A DNA stretch of 64,000 bases from Streptomyces blattellae (GCF_009709555.1 NZ_WJBG01000253.1:1-64000); one strand, 5' to 3'. Positions 7,402 through 16,023 are shown, counted from the first letter of the stretch. Translations and numbers: made by a program. The notes: a model not told the origin generated them from the letters alone.

Positions 7402-8997
7402 CTACGTCGTCTCCCGGAAGGCCGCCGCCTCCTCCAGGTCCAGCCTGCGCAGCAGCGTCCGCAGCATCTCGTCGTCGATGTAGCGGCCGTCGCGCAGCCT
7501 GACGAACATCGCGCGTTCCGCGCCGATCATCTCGCGGGACAGCCGGCGGTAGGTGTCGTCGGCCGTTTCCCCGGTGACGGGGTTGACCGAGCCGAGGCGT
7601 TCCCAGACGGCGTTGCGGCGGCGCTCCAGAACGGTGCGGAGGCGGTCGGCGAGGGGCCCGGGCAGCGCGTTGCGTTCGTCGGAGAGGAGTTCGTCCAGGC
7701 GGCGCTCGGCCGCTCGGGAGGCCTGCGCCTGGGCGTTCGCCTCGGCCAGCGTCTCGGCCTGTGCGTCCCTGCCGGGCAGCTTGAGCATACGGATCAGCGG
7801 GGGCAGCGTGACGCCCTGCAGGACCAGCGTCCCGATGACCGTCGTGAAGGTCAGGAAGAGGATGAGGTTGCGCTCGGGGAAGGGTCCGCCGTCGTCCACC
7901 GTCATCGGGATCGAGAAAGCGATCGCCAGCGAGACCACGCCTCGCATTCCGGCCCAGGAGATGATGAACGACCCCTTCCACGCGGGGTAGTCGTGATGCA
8001 CACTCGTGCGCGCCAGCACCATGCGCATCAGGAAGCTCAGCGGGTACACCCACACGAACCGGGCTGCGACGACGACCAGGAAGACAGCCACCGCGTACCA
8101 GACGGCCTCCGCACCCTCGTACTCCCCGAGCCCCTCAAGAACGACCGGCAGCTGCAGCCCGATCAGCGCGAACACCGACGACTCCAGGACGAAGGCCACC
8201 ATCTTCCAGACCGCGTCCTCCTGGAGGCGGGTCGCGAAGTCGACCTCCCAGGCACGATGCCCGAGGTAGAGGGCGACGACCACGACAGCGAGGACTCCGG
8301 AGGCGTGCACCTGCTCGGCGGCCGCATAGGCGACGAAGGGGATCATCAGGGAGAGCGTGTTCTGCAGCAGCGCCTCCTTGACGTGGGTGCGCAGCCAGTG
8401 GATCGGCACCATCAGCACCAGCCCGATGCCGACGCCGCCGACCGCCGCGACCACGAACTCGGCGATCCCGCCCGCCCAGGTGGCGCCCTCCCCGACCGCG
8501 GCGGCGAGGGCCACCCGGTAGGCGGTGATCGCGGTGGCGTCGTTCACCAGGGACTCGCCCTGGAGAATCGTGGTGATCCGGGACGGCAGCCCCACCCGGC
8601 GCGCGATCGCCGTCGCCGCCACCGCGTCCGGCGGCGCCACCACCGCGCCGAGCACCAGCGCCGCGGTCAGCGGCAGATCCGGGACGATCACATAGGCCGC
8701 CCAGCCGACGACGAAGGTCGCGAAGAGCACGTACCCGACCGACAGCAGCGCCACGGGCCGCATTTGCGCACGCAGATCGAGGTACGAGCTCTCGGTGGCC
8801 GCCGAGTGCAGCAGCGGGGGCAGGACGAGCGGCAGGACGATGTCGGGGTCGAGCGTGTAGTCGGGCACTCCCGGGACGTACGAGACCGCCAGACCGGTTG
8901 CGACCAGCAACAGCGGAGCCGGCACCGGGGTACGCCGGGCTGCCGCGGCGACGGTGGCGCTCCCCGCCACGAGCAGCAGCAGTGGCATCACATCCAT
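7402..8997 (-). CDS. Na+/H+ antiporter, CPA1/NhaP family
   Basis: This 531-residue membrane protein has about 12 hydrophobic helices and a cytoplasmic tail of about 130 residues. CPA1 signatures are GAVVAPPDAVAATAIARR (ion-binding Asp) and ILQGESLVNDATAITAY. It should exchange cytoplasmic sodium (or potassium) for protons. The tail is charged, predicted helical (ADAQAETLAEANAQAQASRAAERRLDELL) and could be regulatory. ATG 8997 is preferred over ATG 9015 because a GAGGGCGGG purine tract precedes it. It is divergent from the UBP zinc-finger gene, with about 58 bases between starts, suggesting a shared control region. Confidence 0.88.
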   Translation of the reverse strand: MDVMPLLLLVAGSATVAAAARRTPVPAPLLLVATGLAVSYVPGVPDYTLDPDIVLPLVLPPLLHSAATESSYLDLRAQMRPVALLSVGYVLFATFVVGWAAYVIVPDLPLTAALVLGAVVAPPDAVAATAIARRVGLPSRITTILQGESLVNDATAITAYRVALAAAVGEGATWAGGIAEFVVAAVGGVGIGLVLMVPIHWLRTHVKEALLQNTLSLMIPFVAYAAAEQVHASGVLAVVVVALYLGHRAWEVDFATRLQEDAVWKMVAFVLESSVFALIGLQLPVVLEGLGEYEGAEAVWYAVAVFLVVVAARFVWVYPLSFLMRMVLARTSVHHDYPAWKGSFIISWAGMRGVVSLAIAFSIPMTVDDGGPFPERNLILFLTFTTVIGTLVLQGVTLPPLIRMLKLPGRDAQAETLAEANAQAQASRAAERRLDELLSDERNALPGPLADRLRTVLERRRNAVWERLGSVNPVTGETADDTYRRLSREMIGAERAMFVRLRDGRYIDDEMLRTLLRRLDLEEAAAFRETT

Positions 8998-9055
8998 CGT
9001 TCCCGCCCTCGCCATTCCGCGCGATCACCCGCGCGCCCGTCGTAATCTGGCAATC

Positions 9056-9316
9056 ATGAAACAGTGCACGCACGCCGACGCGCTGCCGCACCCGGAACCC
9101 AAACCCCTGAGCGACACCTGTCCGGAGTGCCTGGCGGACGGCCAGCACCCCGTGCAGCTGCGGCTGTGCCTGACCTGCGGTCATGTCGGCTGTTGCGACT
9201 CCTCGCCCGGGAGGCACGCGGCGGAGCACCACAAGGACTCGGGGCATCCCATCATGCGGACCCACGAGCCCGGTGAACACTGGCGCTGGTGCTTCGTCGA
9301 CCATGTACTTGTGTGA
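9056..9316 (+). CDS. stand-alone UBP-type zinc finger protein
   Basis: This 86-residue protein is essentially one ZnF-UBP domain: CTH at the N-terminus, CPEC, CLTCGHVGCCDSS, then RHAAEHHKDSGHPIM and a C-terminal HWRWCFVDH segment. In eukaryotes this fold binds the free C-terminal Gly-Gly of ubiquitin. Bacterial copies are common in actinobacteria but their ligand is unknown. TAATCT lies 7 bases upstream of the ATG, so translation is probably leaderless. It is divergent from the antiporter gene. Confidence 0.85.
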   Translation: MKQCTHADALPHPEPKPLSDTCPECLADGQHPVQLRLCLTCGHVGCCDSSPGRHAAEHHKDSGHPIMRTHEPGEHWRWCFVDHVLV

Positions 9317-9351
9317 GGCTGTATGCGACGTATCCGCCCGCTGACTCGGAC

Positions 9352-9377
9352 GGTTCGACCGAGTGACGTGTGGGTAC
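9352..9377 (+). promoter_or_regulatory. stress sigma (SigB/SigH-type) promoter upstream of prsH-sigH
   Basis: GGTT at 9352-9355, a 16-base spacer and GGGTAC at 9372-9377 fit the GNNT-N14-16-GGGTAC consensus of Streptomyces SigB-type promoters. It lies about 200 bases before the prsH start and suggests autoregulation or cross-regulation among stress sigma factors. Confidence 0.6.
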
Positions 9378-9586
9378 GTCAACCCGGCGCCCGCTCTTCC
9401 CAATTGGGCCCGCAGACCCCCTAGCCACGGAGCGTATCCGTATGTTTACTATGAGTGACAGCAAGGGGTTGGGGTCCCGGGGACAGGAAACGTGAGAGCG
9501 CGGTAGCGTCACCGCTGAACCACACATCGCGTAACCCGGGGGGCGACCCTCGGCCCCGAAAAGCTTGTACCACCTTGGAGGTGAGG

Positions 9587-10000
9587 GTGTCCCAGATCGC
9601 AGGCGAGCCCGCGACCCAGGACTTCGTGGAAGTCCGGCTGCCGGCCGCGGGTGCCTACCTGTCGGTGCTGCGTACGGCCACGGCCGGCCTCGCGGCCCGT
9701 TTGGACTTCACCCTCGACGAGATCGAGGACCTGCGCATCGCGGTGGACGAGGCCTGCGCGATCCTGCTCCAGCAGGCCGTGCCCGGCTCGGTGCTCAGCT
9801 GTGTCTTCCGCCTTGTCGACGACTCGCTCGAAGTCACCGTCTCGGCTCCGACCACGGACGGTCACGCCCCCGCGCGCGACACCTTCGCCTGGACCGTCCT
9901 GTCCGCCCTGGCGGGCAAGGTCTCCTCCGCGGTGGACGACGACAAGACCGTTTCGATCAGCCTCTACAAACAGCGCGGCGCGGGACCCGGGCCGGCGTGA
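9587..10000 (+). CDS. prsH: anti-sigma factor (histidine kinase-like ATPase) for SigH
   Basis: This 137-residue protein has the GHKL/HATPase fold of RsbW-type anti-sigma factors: LRIAVDEACAILLQ is the N-box helix, and the rest matches the compact anti-sigma ATPase module. It should bind and hold the downstream SigH until stress. GTG 9587 is used because GGAGG at 9577-9581 is well placed; in-frame GTG 9581 and TTG 9575 are less likely. The stop overlaps the sigH GTG (GTGA), so the two proteins are translationally coupled. S. coelicolor prsH (ushX) has this position. Confidence 0.88.
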   Translation: MSQIAGEPATQDFVEVRLPAAGAYLSVLRTATAGLAARLDFTLDEIEDLRIAVDEACAILLQQAVPGSVLSCVFRLVDDSLEVTVSAPTTDGHAPARDTFAWTVLSALAGKVSSAVDDDKTVSISLYKQRGAGPGPA

Positions 10001-11112
10001 AGGACGGGGACGGGCCGGTGCGGGACGAAGAGCGCGGCACACGGGAGCTGCCGGCCGAGGGCACAAGCGGTCCGACCGGTGCACGACGCATGGCTGACGG
10101 CATCGACGGCATCCCCGATCAGGCCCGGCCACATCCGGAGGACGACGCCGACGACTTGGTGGCGGCCGGCTTCCTGGACGACGGGCAGCGGGATCGGGAA
10201 GGTGCCGTGCAGAGCGCGCCCCTGGAATCTCGGATCGGGGTCTCCCCGGTCCGGGAAGGGGCGGCTGCTCGGGGAAGGGCGACGGGCGGGACGATGAGCG
10301 AGCACGAGCGAGACGATCAGCTGAGCGTGGCAAGCGTGCAGGCCACACAGCACGACCCTCAGGACCGCAGCGGGGCGCGCGCCATGTTCGTCGAGCTGCG
10401 CAAGCTGGAGGACGGCAGCGCGGAGTACGCCGAGCTGCGCAACCAGCTGGTCCGCATGCACCTGCCGCTCGTCGAGCACCTCGCGCGCCGCTTCCGCAAC
10501 CGCGGCGAGCCGCTGGACGACCTGACGCAGGTCGCCACCATCGGCCTGATCAAGTCGGTCGACCGCTTCGACCCGGACCGCGGCGTCGAGTTCTCGACGT
10601 ACGCGACCCCGACGGTCGTCGGCGAGATCAAGCGGCACTTCCGCGACAAGGGCTGGGCGGTGCGCGTCCCGCGCCGGCTGCAGGAGCTGCGTCTCGCGCT
10701 GACCACGGCCACGGCGGAGCTCTCGCAGCAGCACGGCCGCTCCCCCACGGTTCATGAGCTGGCCGAGAAGCTGGCCATCTCGGAGGAGGAGGTCCTGGAA
10801 GGCCTGGAGTCGGCCAACGCGTACTCCACGCTCTCCCTGGATGTCCCGGACACGGACGACGAGTCGCCGGCGGTGGCGGACACACTGGGCGCCGAGGACG
10901 AGGCGCTGGAGGGTGTCGAGTACCGCGAGTCGCTCAAGCCGCTCCTGGAGGACCTCCCGCCGCGCGAGAAGCGCATCCTCCTGCTGCGCTTCTTCGGCAA
11001 CATGACCCAGTCGCAGATCGCGCAGGAGGTCGGCATCTCACAGATGCACGTGTCGCGGCTGCTGGCGCGGACGCTGGCACAGCTGCGGGAGAAGCTCCTC
11101 GTGGAGGAGTAG
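9997..11112 (+). CDS. sigH: stress-response RNA polymerase sigma factor SigH (SigB/F/G family)
   Basis: A sigma factor of the SigB/SigF family: region 2 (NQLVRMHLPLVEHLARRF, VATIGLIKSVDRFDPDRGVEFSTYATPTVVGEIKRHFRD), region 3 (RVPRRLQELRLAL) and region 4 HTH (MTQSQIAQEVGISQMHVSRLL). From GTG 9997, overlapping the prsH stop, the protein has 371 residues including about 100 acidic, poorly conserved N-terminal residues. In-frame ATGs at 10090 and 10294 would give shorter forms. S. coelicolor SigH is known to exist as several size variants. The frame fits osmotic and developmental stress control under its anti-sigma partner. Confidence 0.9.
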   Translation: MKDGDGPVRDEERGTRELPAEGTSGPTGARRMADGIDGIPDQARPHPEDDADDLVAAGFLDDGQRDREGAVQSAPLESRIGVSPVREGAAARGRATGGTMSEHERDDQLSVASVQATQHDPQDRSGARAMFVELRKLEDGSAEYAELRNQLVRMHLPLVEHLARRFRNRGEPLDDLTQVATIGLIKSVDRFDPDRGVEFSTYATPTVVGEIKRHFRDKGWAVRVPRRLQELRLALTTATAELSQQHGRSPTVHELAEKLAISEEEVLEGLESANAYSTLSLDVPDTDDESPAVADTLGAEDEALEGVEYRESLKPLLEDLPPREKRILLLRFFGNMTQSQIAQEVGISQMHVSRLLARTLAQLREKLLVEE

Positions 11113-11119
11113 GGCCTAC

Positions 11120-11147
11120 TGCGAGAACGCCTGTTGCGAGAACGCCT
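11120..11147. repeat. 13-bp direct repeat between two convergent stops
   Basis: TGCGAGAACGCCT occurs at 11120-11132 and 11135-11147, filling nearly all of the gap between the sigH stop and the stop of the next, convergent gene. Confidence 0.85.
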
Positions 11148-11148
11148 A

Positions 11149-11616
11149 CTACTGGGACGCGTTCCCGGGCCCCTGGATCCCGAGGGCCCGGGTCGTCTCG
11201 GCGTTCACCAAAAGCACCAGCGCCGCCACCGCCACCACGGCGAGGGCGATACCGCCGGGAATGGCCGCGCTGTCGGCCTGGAGCAGGTTGTAGGCCACCG
11301 GCAGCGCCAACAGCTGCGTGATGACGGCGGGTCCGCGGCTCCAGCTGCGCCGGGCGAGCAGTCCGCGGGCGGCCAGCAGCGGCAGCAGCGCGAGCACGAT
11401 CACGGTGACGCCGCCGGTGACGGCCTGCTGCCGGTCGTCCGGGTCCCCAGTGATCCCGAGGACGAGGATCCAGACACCGCCGACGAACAGGGCGAGCCCC
11501 TCCAGACCGGCCAGGGCTGCCGCACAGGTCAGGCGCCGGGGGCGGGGTTCTGCGGCTTCCGGGGCGGTTCCCGAAGGGTTCGAAGGGTTCGAAGGGGAGG
11601 TCGGCTTACTGCTCAC
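11149..11616 (-). CDS. membrane protein, unknown function (4 predicted helices)
   Basis: This 155-residue protein has a short Ser/Asn/Pro-rich N-terminus containing an SNPSNPS repeat, then four hydrophobic segments: AALAGLEGLALFVGGVWIL, TGGVTVIVLALLPLLAARGLL, AVITQLLALPVAYNL and GGIALAVVAVAALVLLV. Streptomyces have many such small integral membrane proteins of unknown role. GTG 11616 is chosen because TACTCT lies 6 bases upstream, a leaderless arrangement; upstream in-frame codons translate to low-complexity sequence. It converges on sigH. Confidence 0.7.
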   Translation of the reverse strand: MSSKPTSPSNPSNPSGTAPEAAEPRPRRLTCAAALAGLEGLALFVGGVWILVLGITGDPDDRQQAVTGGVTVIVLALLPLLAARGLLARRSWSRGPAVITQLLALPVAYNLLQADSAAIPGGIALAVVAVAALVLLVNAETTRALGIQGPGNASQ

Positions 11617-11720
11617 CCCTGAAGAGTAGCCCTCGCCTTGTCCGCCCCCGTGGCCAGGATCTCTCACCAGATCCCGACCTGGGCTGGGCCCGGTACCACC
11701 CAGTAGGTACGCTGCAACGC

Positions 11721-12689
11721 ATGCGTGCACTTCTCGTGGTCAATCCGGCGGCAACCACCACAAGCGCACGTACGCGCGATGTCCTGATCCATGCGCTCGC
11801 CAGCGAGATGAAGCTGGAGGCGGTCACCACCGAGTACCGCGGGCACGGACGCGACCTGGGCCGGCAGGCCGCGCAGAGCGACGACATCGATCTCGTCGTG
11901 GCCCTCGGCGGCGACGGCACGGTCAACGAGGTCGTCAACGGCCTGCTGCACGCCGGCCCCGACCCGGACCACCTCCCCCGCCTCGCCGTCGTCCCCGGCG
12001 GCTCGACCAATGTCTTCGCCCGCGCCCTGGGTCTGCCGAACGACGCCGTGGAGGCCACCGGCGCCGTACTGGACGCACTGCGCGACACGAGCGAACGCGT
12101 GGTCGGACTCGGACTCGCCTCAGGCACACCGGGCACCGAGGACGAGGCCGTCCCGGCCCGCTGGTTCACCTTCAACGCGGGGCTCGGCTTCGACGGCGGT
12201 GTCGTCGGCCGGGTCGAGCAGCAACGGGAAATGGGCAAGAAATCCACACACGCTCTCTACGTCCGCCAGGTCGTCCGTCAGCTGCTGGGTGAGCCCAGCC
12301 GGAGACATGGTTCGATCACGCTGGAGCGGGCCGGCGAGGAGCCGGTGACCGATCTGGTGGTGTCCATAGTCTCGAACACCGCTCCGTGGACGTTTCTGGG
12401 CAATCGCCCGATGTATGCGTCGCCTAAGGCATCGTTCGATACAGGGCTCGACGTATTCGGTCTGAGCCGGCTGTCCATGCCCGCGGTCGCCCGGTATGGC
12501 ACGCAGTTGCTTAATTCGTCCCCCGAGCGCGGACCCCATGGCAAGCATGCGGTGGGCCTGCACGACCTAGACCACTTCACCTTGCAATCGAAGGCGCCGC
12601 TCCCCCTCCAGATGGACGGCGACCACCTCGGACTGCGTACCAGCGTGACGTTCACAGGCGTACGCCGTGCACTGCGTGTGATTGTGTGA
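11721..12689 (+). CDS. diacylglycerol kinase catalytic-domain protein
   Basis: This 322-residue member of the DAGK/sphingosine kinase/YegS family phosphorylates lipid hydroxyl groups with ATP. The nucleotide motif VVALGGDGTVNEVVNG is near residue 60 and VVPGGSTNVFARALGLP follows near 92. The C-terminal beta-sandwich domain ends in QMDGDHLG and V-rich strands. TACGCT 7 bases before ATG 11721 suggests a leaderless message. Substrate lipid is unknown. It stands alone, divergent from the small membrane gene. Confidence 0.85.
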   Translation: MRALLVVNPAATTTSARTRDVLIHALASEMKLEAVTTEYRGHGRDLGRQAAQSDDIDLVVALGGDGTVNEVVNGLLHAGPDPDHLPRLAVVPGGSTNVFARALGLPNDAVEATGAVLDALRDTSERVVGLGLASGTPGTEDEAVPARWFTFNAGLGFDGGVVGRVEQQREMGKKSTHALYVRQVVRQLLGEPSRRHGSITLERAGEEPVTDLVVSIVSNTAPWTFLGNRPMYASPKASFDTGLDVFGLSRLSMPAVARYGTQLLNSSPERGPHGKHAVGLHDLDHFTLQSKAPLPLQMDGDHLGLRTSVTFTGVRRALRVIV

Positions 12690-13010
12690 GCAGAAGGGGC
12701 TAAAGTCCTTTCACTCGAACGTTTAGGCCAGGGTCCACCCCATGGAAGTACGGCTGTGACCTAGTCGACACCGAGGAATCAAAAAAAACTTTCCGGAAGG
12801 GGTTGTATCCGCCGCTGAGGTTTGCGAGTCTCTACGTGGCGATCGGGACGGCCCGCAGAACCGGCCTCCACAGATCACCGGAACCCCTCTTCAATCCACA
12901 GGACCCACGCCAGGGAAACCTGACGGTCGGCCCTTCACTTGTTGAGGGATTCGTGAAAGCGTTCACATTCACAAGCAATCAGCACGTAATACCAAGGAGA
13001 GGTAGCAGCC
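12690..13010 (+). promoter_or_regulatory. 321-base region upstream of wblE
   Basis: No gene is visible. A run of eight A residues (about 12780-12788) is unusual for this genome. The wblE ribosome-binding site AAGGAGAGG precedes ATG 13011. A long untranslated leader or upstream promoter is likely but I could not identify a convincing -10/-35 pair. Confidence 0.4.
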
Positions 13011-13268
13011 ATGGACTGGCGTCACAACGCCGTTTGCCGCGAGGAAGACCCCGAGCTGTTCTTCCCCATCGGCAACACCGGTCCTGCGCTGCTGCAGATC
13101 GAGGAAGCCAAGGCCGTCTGCCGCCGCTGCCCCGTCATGGAGCAGTGCCTGCAGTGGGCGCTTGAGTCCGGTCAGGACTCCGGCGTCTGGGGTGGTCTCA
13201 GCGAGGACGAGCGCCGCGCCATGAAGCGCCGCGCCGCCCGCAACCGGGCCCGTCAGGCCTCCGCCTGA
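13011..13268 (+). CDS. wblE: WhiB-family iron-sulfur regulator WblE
   Basis: This 85-residue Wbl protein has the four cysteine ligands for a [4Fe-4S] cluster at Cys9, Cys37, Cys40 and Cys46 (CRRCPVMEQC), the GVWGG turn at 58-62 and a basic C-terminal tail (RRAMKRRAARNRARQ) for DNA contact. It closely fits the WblE/WhiB1 group, transcription factors that bind the housekeeping sigma factor and respond to redox or nitric oxide. A perfect hairpin follows the gene. It converges on the histidine kinase gene. Confidence 0.93.
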   Translation: MDWRHNAVCREEDPELFFPIGNTGPALLQIEEAKAVCRRCPVMEQCLQWALESGQDSGVWGGLSEDERRAMKRRAARNRARQASA

Positions 13269-13408
13269 CACACCCGCCCCGCTAACAGCCTGAGCTTGGC
13301 GGCGCGTACAGCGAGTACGCATCTCCCGCCCCCGAGCCGCAGCGCGCAGTACCCCCGATGCTCCCCACCGCCTCCAGGGCACGGGGTACCCCATCGCAAC
13401 GAGCACTG

Positions 13409-13438
13409 GCCCCGGACCACTTGAGGTCCGGGGCTCTT
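13409..13438. terminator. terminator between wblE and the histidine kinase gene
   Basis: GCCCCGGACC (13409-13418) pairs perfectly with GGTCCGGGGC (13425-13434) around a 6-base loop, followed by TCTTTG on the plus strand. It probably ends wblE transcription. Confidence 0.8.
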
Positions 13439-13479
13439 TGCTGTGCGCACCCGCTAAGGGCATCCGCTATGGGCATCCG

Positions 13480-14955
13480 TTACTTGTTCGACCGCACCGG
13501 GATGTCAAGGATCACCTGAGTGCCCCGCTCCGGCGCCGGCACCATGTCGAACGTACCGCCCAACTCGCCCTCCACCAGCGTCCGTACGATCTGCAGGCCG
13601 AGGTTCCCCGCGGTCTGCGGGTCGAAGCCCTCGGGCAGGCCGACCCCGTCGTCCTGGACCGTGACCAGCAGGCGGGCCTCCTTCGTCGTACCGCCGCGGA
13701 CGGCCGAGACCTCGACCGTGCCCGTGTCTCCTTCGCGGAAGCCGTGTTCGAGGGCGTTCTGGAGGATCTCGGTCAGGACCATCGACAGCGGCGTGGCGAC
13801 CTCGGCGTCCAGGATGCCGAAGCGTCCGGTGCGCCGGCCGTTGACCTTGCCCGGCGAGATCTCGGCGACCATCGCCAGGACCCGGTCCGCGATCTCGTCG
13901 AACTCGACGCGCTCGTCCAGGTTCTGGGAGAGCGTCTCGTGCACGATCGCGATCGACCCGACCCGCCGTACCGCCTCTTCGAGGGCCTCGCGCCCGCGGT
14001 CGGACTCGATCCGGCGGGCCTGGAGGCGGAGCAGGGCCGCCACGGTCTGGAGGTTGTTCTTCACCCGGTGGTGGATCTCCCGGATGGTGGCGTCCTTGGT
14101 GATCAATTCGCGTTCGCGACGGCGCAGTTCGGTGACATCGCGGAGCAGGACCAGCGAACCGATGCGGGTGCCCTTGGGTTTGAGCGGGATCGTGCGGAAC
14201 TGGATCACCCCGTCGTGGGCCTCGATCTCGAACTCGCGCGGCGCCCATCCGCTGGCCACCTTGGCGAGCGCCTCGTCCACCGGCCCGCGGGACGGGGCGA
14301 GTTCGGCGGTGATCTTGCCGAGGTGGCAGCCGACGAGGTCGGCGGCGAGGCCCATGCGGTGGTAGGCGGAGAGCGCGTTCGGGGAGGCGTACTGGACGAT
14401 GCCGTCCGCGTCGAGCCGGATCAGGCCGTCGCCGACGCGCGGGGCGGCGTCCATGTCCATCTGCTGGTTCGGGAACGGGAACGAGCCCGCCGCGATCATC
14501 TGCGCCAGGTCCGACGCGCTCTGCAGATACGTCAGTTCCAGGCGGCTCGGGGTGCGGACGGTCAGGAGGTTGGTGTTGCGCGCGATGACACCGAGGACGC
14601 GCCCTTCCCGTCGTACCGGAATGGACTCGACCCGGACCGGCACCTCCTCCCGCCACTCGGGGTCGCCCTCGCGCACGATACGGGCCTCGTCGTGGGCGGC
14701 GTCCAGCATGGGGCGACGGCCGCGCGGGACGAGGTGGCCGACCATGTCGTCCTGGTAGGAGGTGGGGCCGGTGTTGGGGCGCATCTGGGCGACGGAGACA
14801 TAGCGGGTGCCGTCGCGGGTGGGGACCCACAGGACGAGGTCGGCGAAGGAGAGGTCGGAGAGCAGCTGCCACTCCGAGACCAGCAGATGCAGCCACTCAA
14901 GGTCGGAGTCGCCGAGGGCGGTGTGCTGGCGGACCAGTTCGTTCATGGAGGGCAC
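13480..14955 (-). CDS. sensor histidine kinase, PdtaS-like (GAF-PAS-HisKA_2)
   Basis: About 491 residues, no membrane segments. A GAF-like N-terminal domain and a PAS domain (DGLIRLDADGIVQYASPNAL) precede the HisKA_2 box EIHHRVKNNLQTVAALLRLQ (phospho-His) and an HATPase domain with DDGVGLPEGFD and NLGLQIVRTL. The architecture matches mycobacterial PdtaS, a soluble kinase that signals to an ANTAR RNA-binding regulator. No response regulator is adjacent. GTG 14955 is used because TACGCT lies 7 bases upstream (leaderless); ATG 14946 is a close alternative. Confidence 0.88.
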   Translation of the reverse strand: MPSMNELVRQHTALGDSDLEWLHLLVSEWQLLSDLSFADLVLWVPTRDGTRYVSVAQMRPNTGPTSYQDDMVGHLVPRGRRPMLDAAHDEARIVREGDPEWREEVPVRVESIPVRREGRVLGVIARNTNLLTVRTPSRLELTYLQSASDLAQMIAAGSFPFPNQQMDMDAAPRVGDGLIRLDADGIVQYASPNALSAYHRMGLAADLVGCHLGKITAELAPSRGPVDEALAKVASGWAPREFEIEAHDGVIQFRTIPLKPKGTRIGSLVLLRDVTELRRRERELITKDATIREIHHRVKNNLQTVAALLRLQARRIESDRGREALEEAVRRVGSIAIVHETLSQNLDERVEFDEIADRVLAMVAEISPGKVNGRRTGRFGILDAEVATPLSMVLTEILQNALEHGFREGDTGTVEVSAVRGGTTKEARLLVTVQDDGVGLPEGFDPQTAGNLGLQIVRTLVEGELGGTFDMVPAPERGTQVILDIPVRSNK

Positions 14956-15357
14956 GTGTGCGAGCGTACCTGGCGGTTTGTACGGCTCTGAAATGCGCGA
15001 GCCGTCATCGCTGCCTTCTTTCAAGGGCCTCGAAGACACCCGCGGGCCGCGGCGCCTGAGAGGGACCCTCAGCCCTCCCGGCACCGCAGCCCGGAGCAAC
15101 ATCGGCCGCGGGGTGTGCGGTCCCGGTCGGCCGAAGGATGAGGAGCCGGGGCAGTCAGGGCAGAGAGCTCCGGTTCCTCGGTCCGCCTTCCTGTGCGGGG
15201 AAGACGGAGGCTCTGTTGAAGCGCGCTGTGCTTGATACGCACGCGGGTTTCCCTACCCCCATTGTGGACTAGACCACTACGAGGTGTCCATGCATCGAGA
15301 GCTGTTTGTTGTTGGACCCTGTGCGTTGTTGGCGCTTCGCAGCCTAACCCGCCCGGG
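14956..15357. other. 402-base intergenic region with an orphan dre site
   Basis: It lies between the kinase start and the 3' end of the TetR gene. A DasR-operator-like palindrome sits at 15263-15278, followed by GAGG and an ATG at 15290. No other supported gene is seen; the part 15040-15200 is rich in short inverted repeats and might encode a structured RNA. Confidence 0.45.
15263..15278 (+). promoter_or_regulatory. dre-like DasR operator (orphan)
   Basis: TGTGGACTAGACCACT matches the dre consensus ACTGGTCTAGACCACT at 13 of 16 positions, with an intact right half and CTAG centre. No DasR-type metabolic gene starts directly after it. Confidence 0.6.
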
Positions 15358-15990
15358 CTACGCGCGGGGCCAGATGGTCATGGCAATTTCCGCGAGCGAC
15401 TCCAGTTCCTCCCGGCTCGCGCCGTCGCGCGCCTGCTGGGACATGCCCTGGAGCATCGCCCCGGTGTGCCGGGCGAGCGACGCGGCGTCGGTGTCGGCCG
15501 GCAGTTCGCCTGCGGCGACGCCCGCTCTGATACGGCGCTCGAAGGCGGCGATGCCGGCATTGCGGCGCTCGCGCAGGGACGCCTCCACCGCGGGGCTGGA
15601 GCAGTTGATGGCCGCGTGGACGACGAGGCAGCCGTGCGGCCGGCCGACGGCTGTGTACTCGGCGGCGGCTTCCCGCAGCACGCGCGCGACGGCGGCCCGA
15701 GCGGTGGGTTCCTCGGCGAGGGCGCGGTCACTGAAGGAGCCGTACCGCGTGCCGTACGCGCTGACGACCTCCGCGAACAGCGCCTGCTTGTCGCCGAACG
15801 CCGCGTACAGGCTCGGGGTGCCGATGCCCATCGCGCGGGTCAGGTCGGAGACGGACGTCGCCTCGTAGCCGTGTTCCCAGAAGGCCATGATCGCCTTCTC
15901 CAGCGCGGTCTCCCGGTCGAAGGAACGGGGGCGGCCACGCGGCCTGCCCTTCACCGTCGGCTGGTCACCGGTCTCCTCGGTCCTCACCAT
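15358..15990 (-). CDS. TetR-family transcriptional regulator
   Basis: This 210-residue protein has an N-terminal AT-hook-like PRGRPRSFDR and a TetR HTH (ATSVSDLTRAMGIGTPSLYAAFGDKQALF). The ligand domain resembles the C-terminal domain of YxaF/AcrR-like regulators (GCLVVHAAINCS). It is divergent from nagB, and the dre site for nagB lies in the short shared region, so this regulator may also be affected by DasR. Ligand is unknown. Confidence 0.85.
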   Translation of the reverse strand: MVRTEETGDQPTVKGRPRGRPRSFDRETALEKAIMAFWEHGYEATSVSDLTRAMGIGTPSLYAAFGDKQALFAEVVSAYGTRYGSFSDRALAEEPTARAAVARVLREAAAEYTAVGRPHGCLVVHAAINCSSPAVEASLRERRNAGIAAFERRIRAGVAAGELPADTDAASLARHTGAMLQGMSQQARDGASREELESLAEIAMTIWPRA

Positions 15991-16023
15991 GGGTTCATTT
16001 TCGCGCGACCCCGTCTCTGCTAG

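Noticed and set aside
15290..15868. Plus-strand frame starting after the orphan dre site
   Set aside because: Most of it is antisense to the TetR gene with Ser/Arg/Ala-rich shadow translation; kept only as a finding about the start region.
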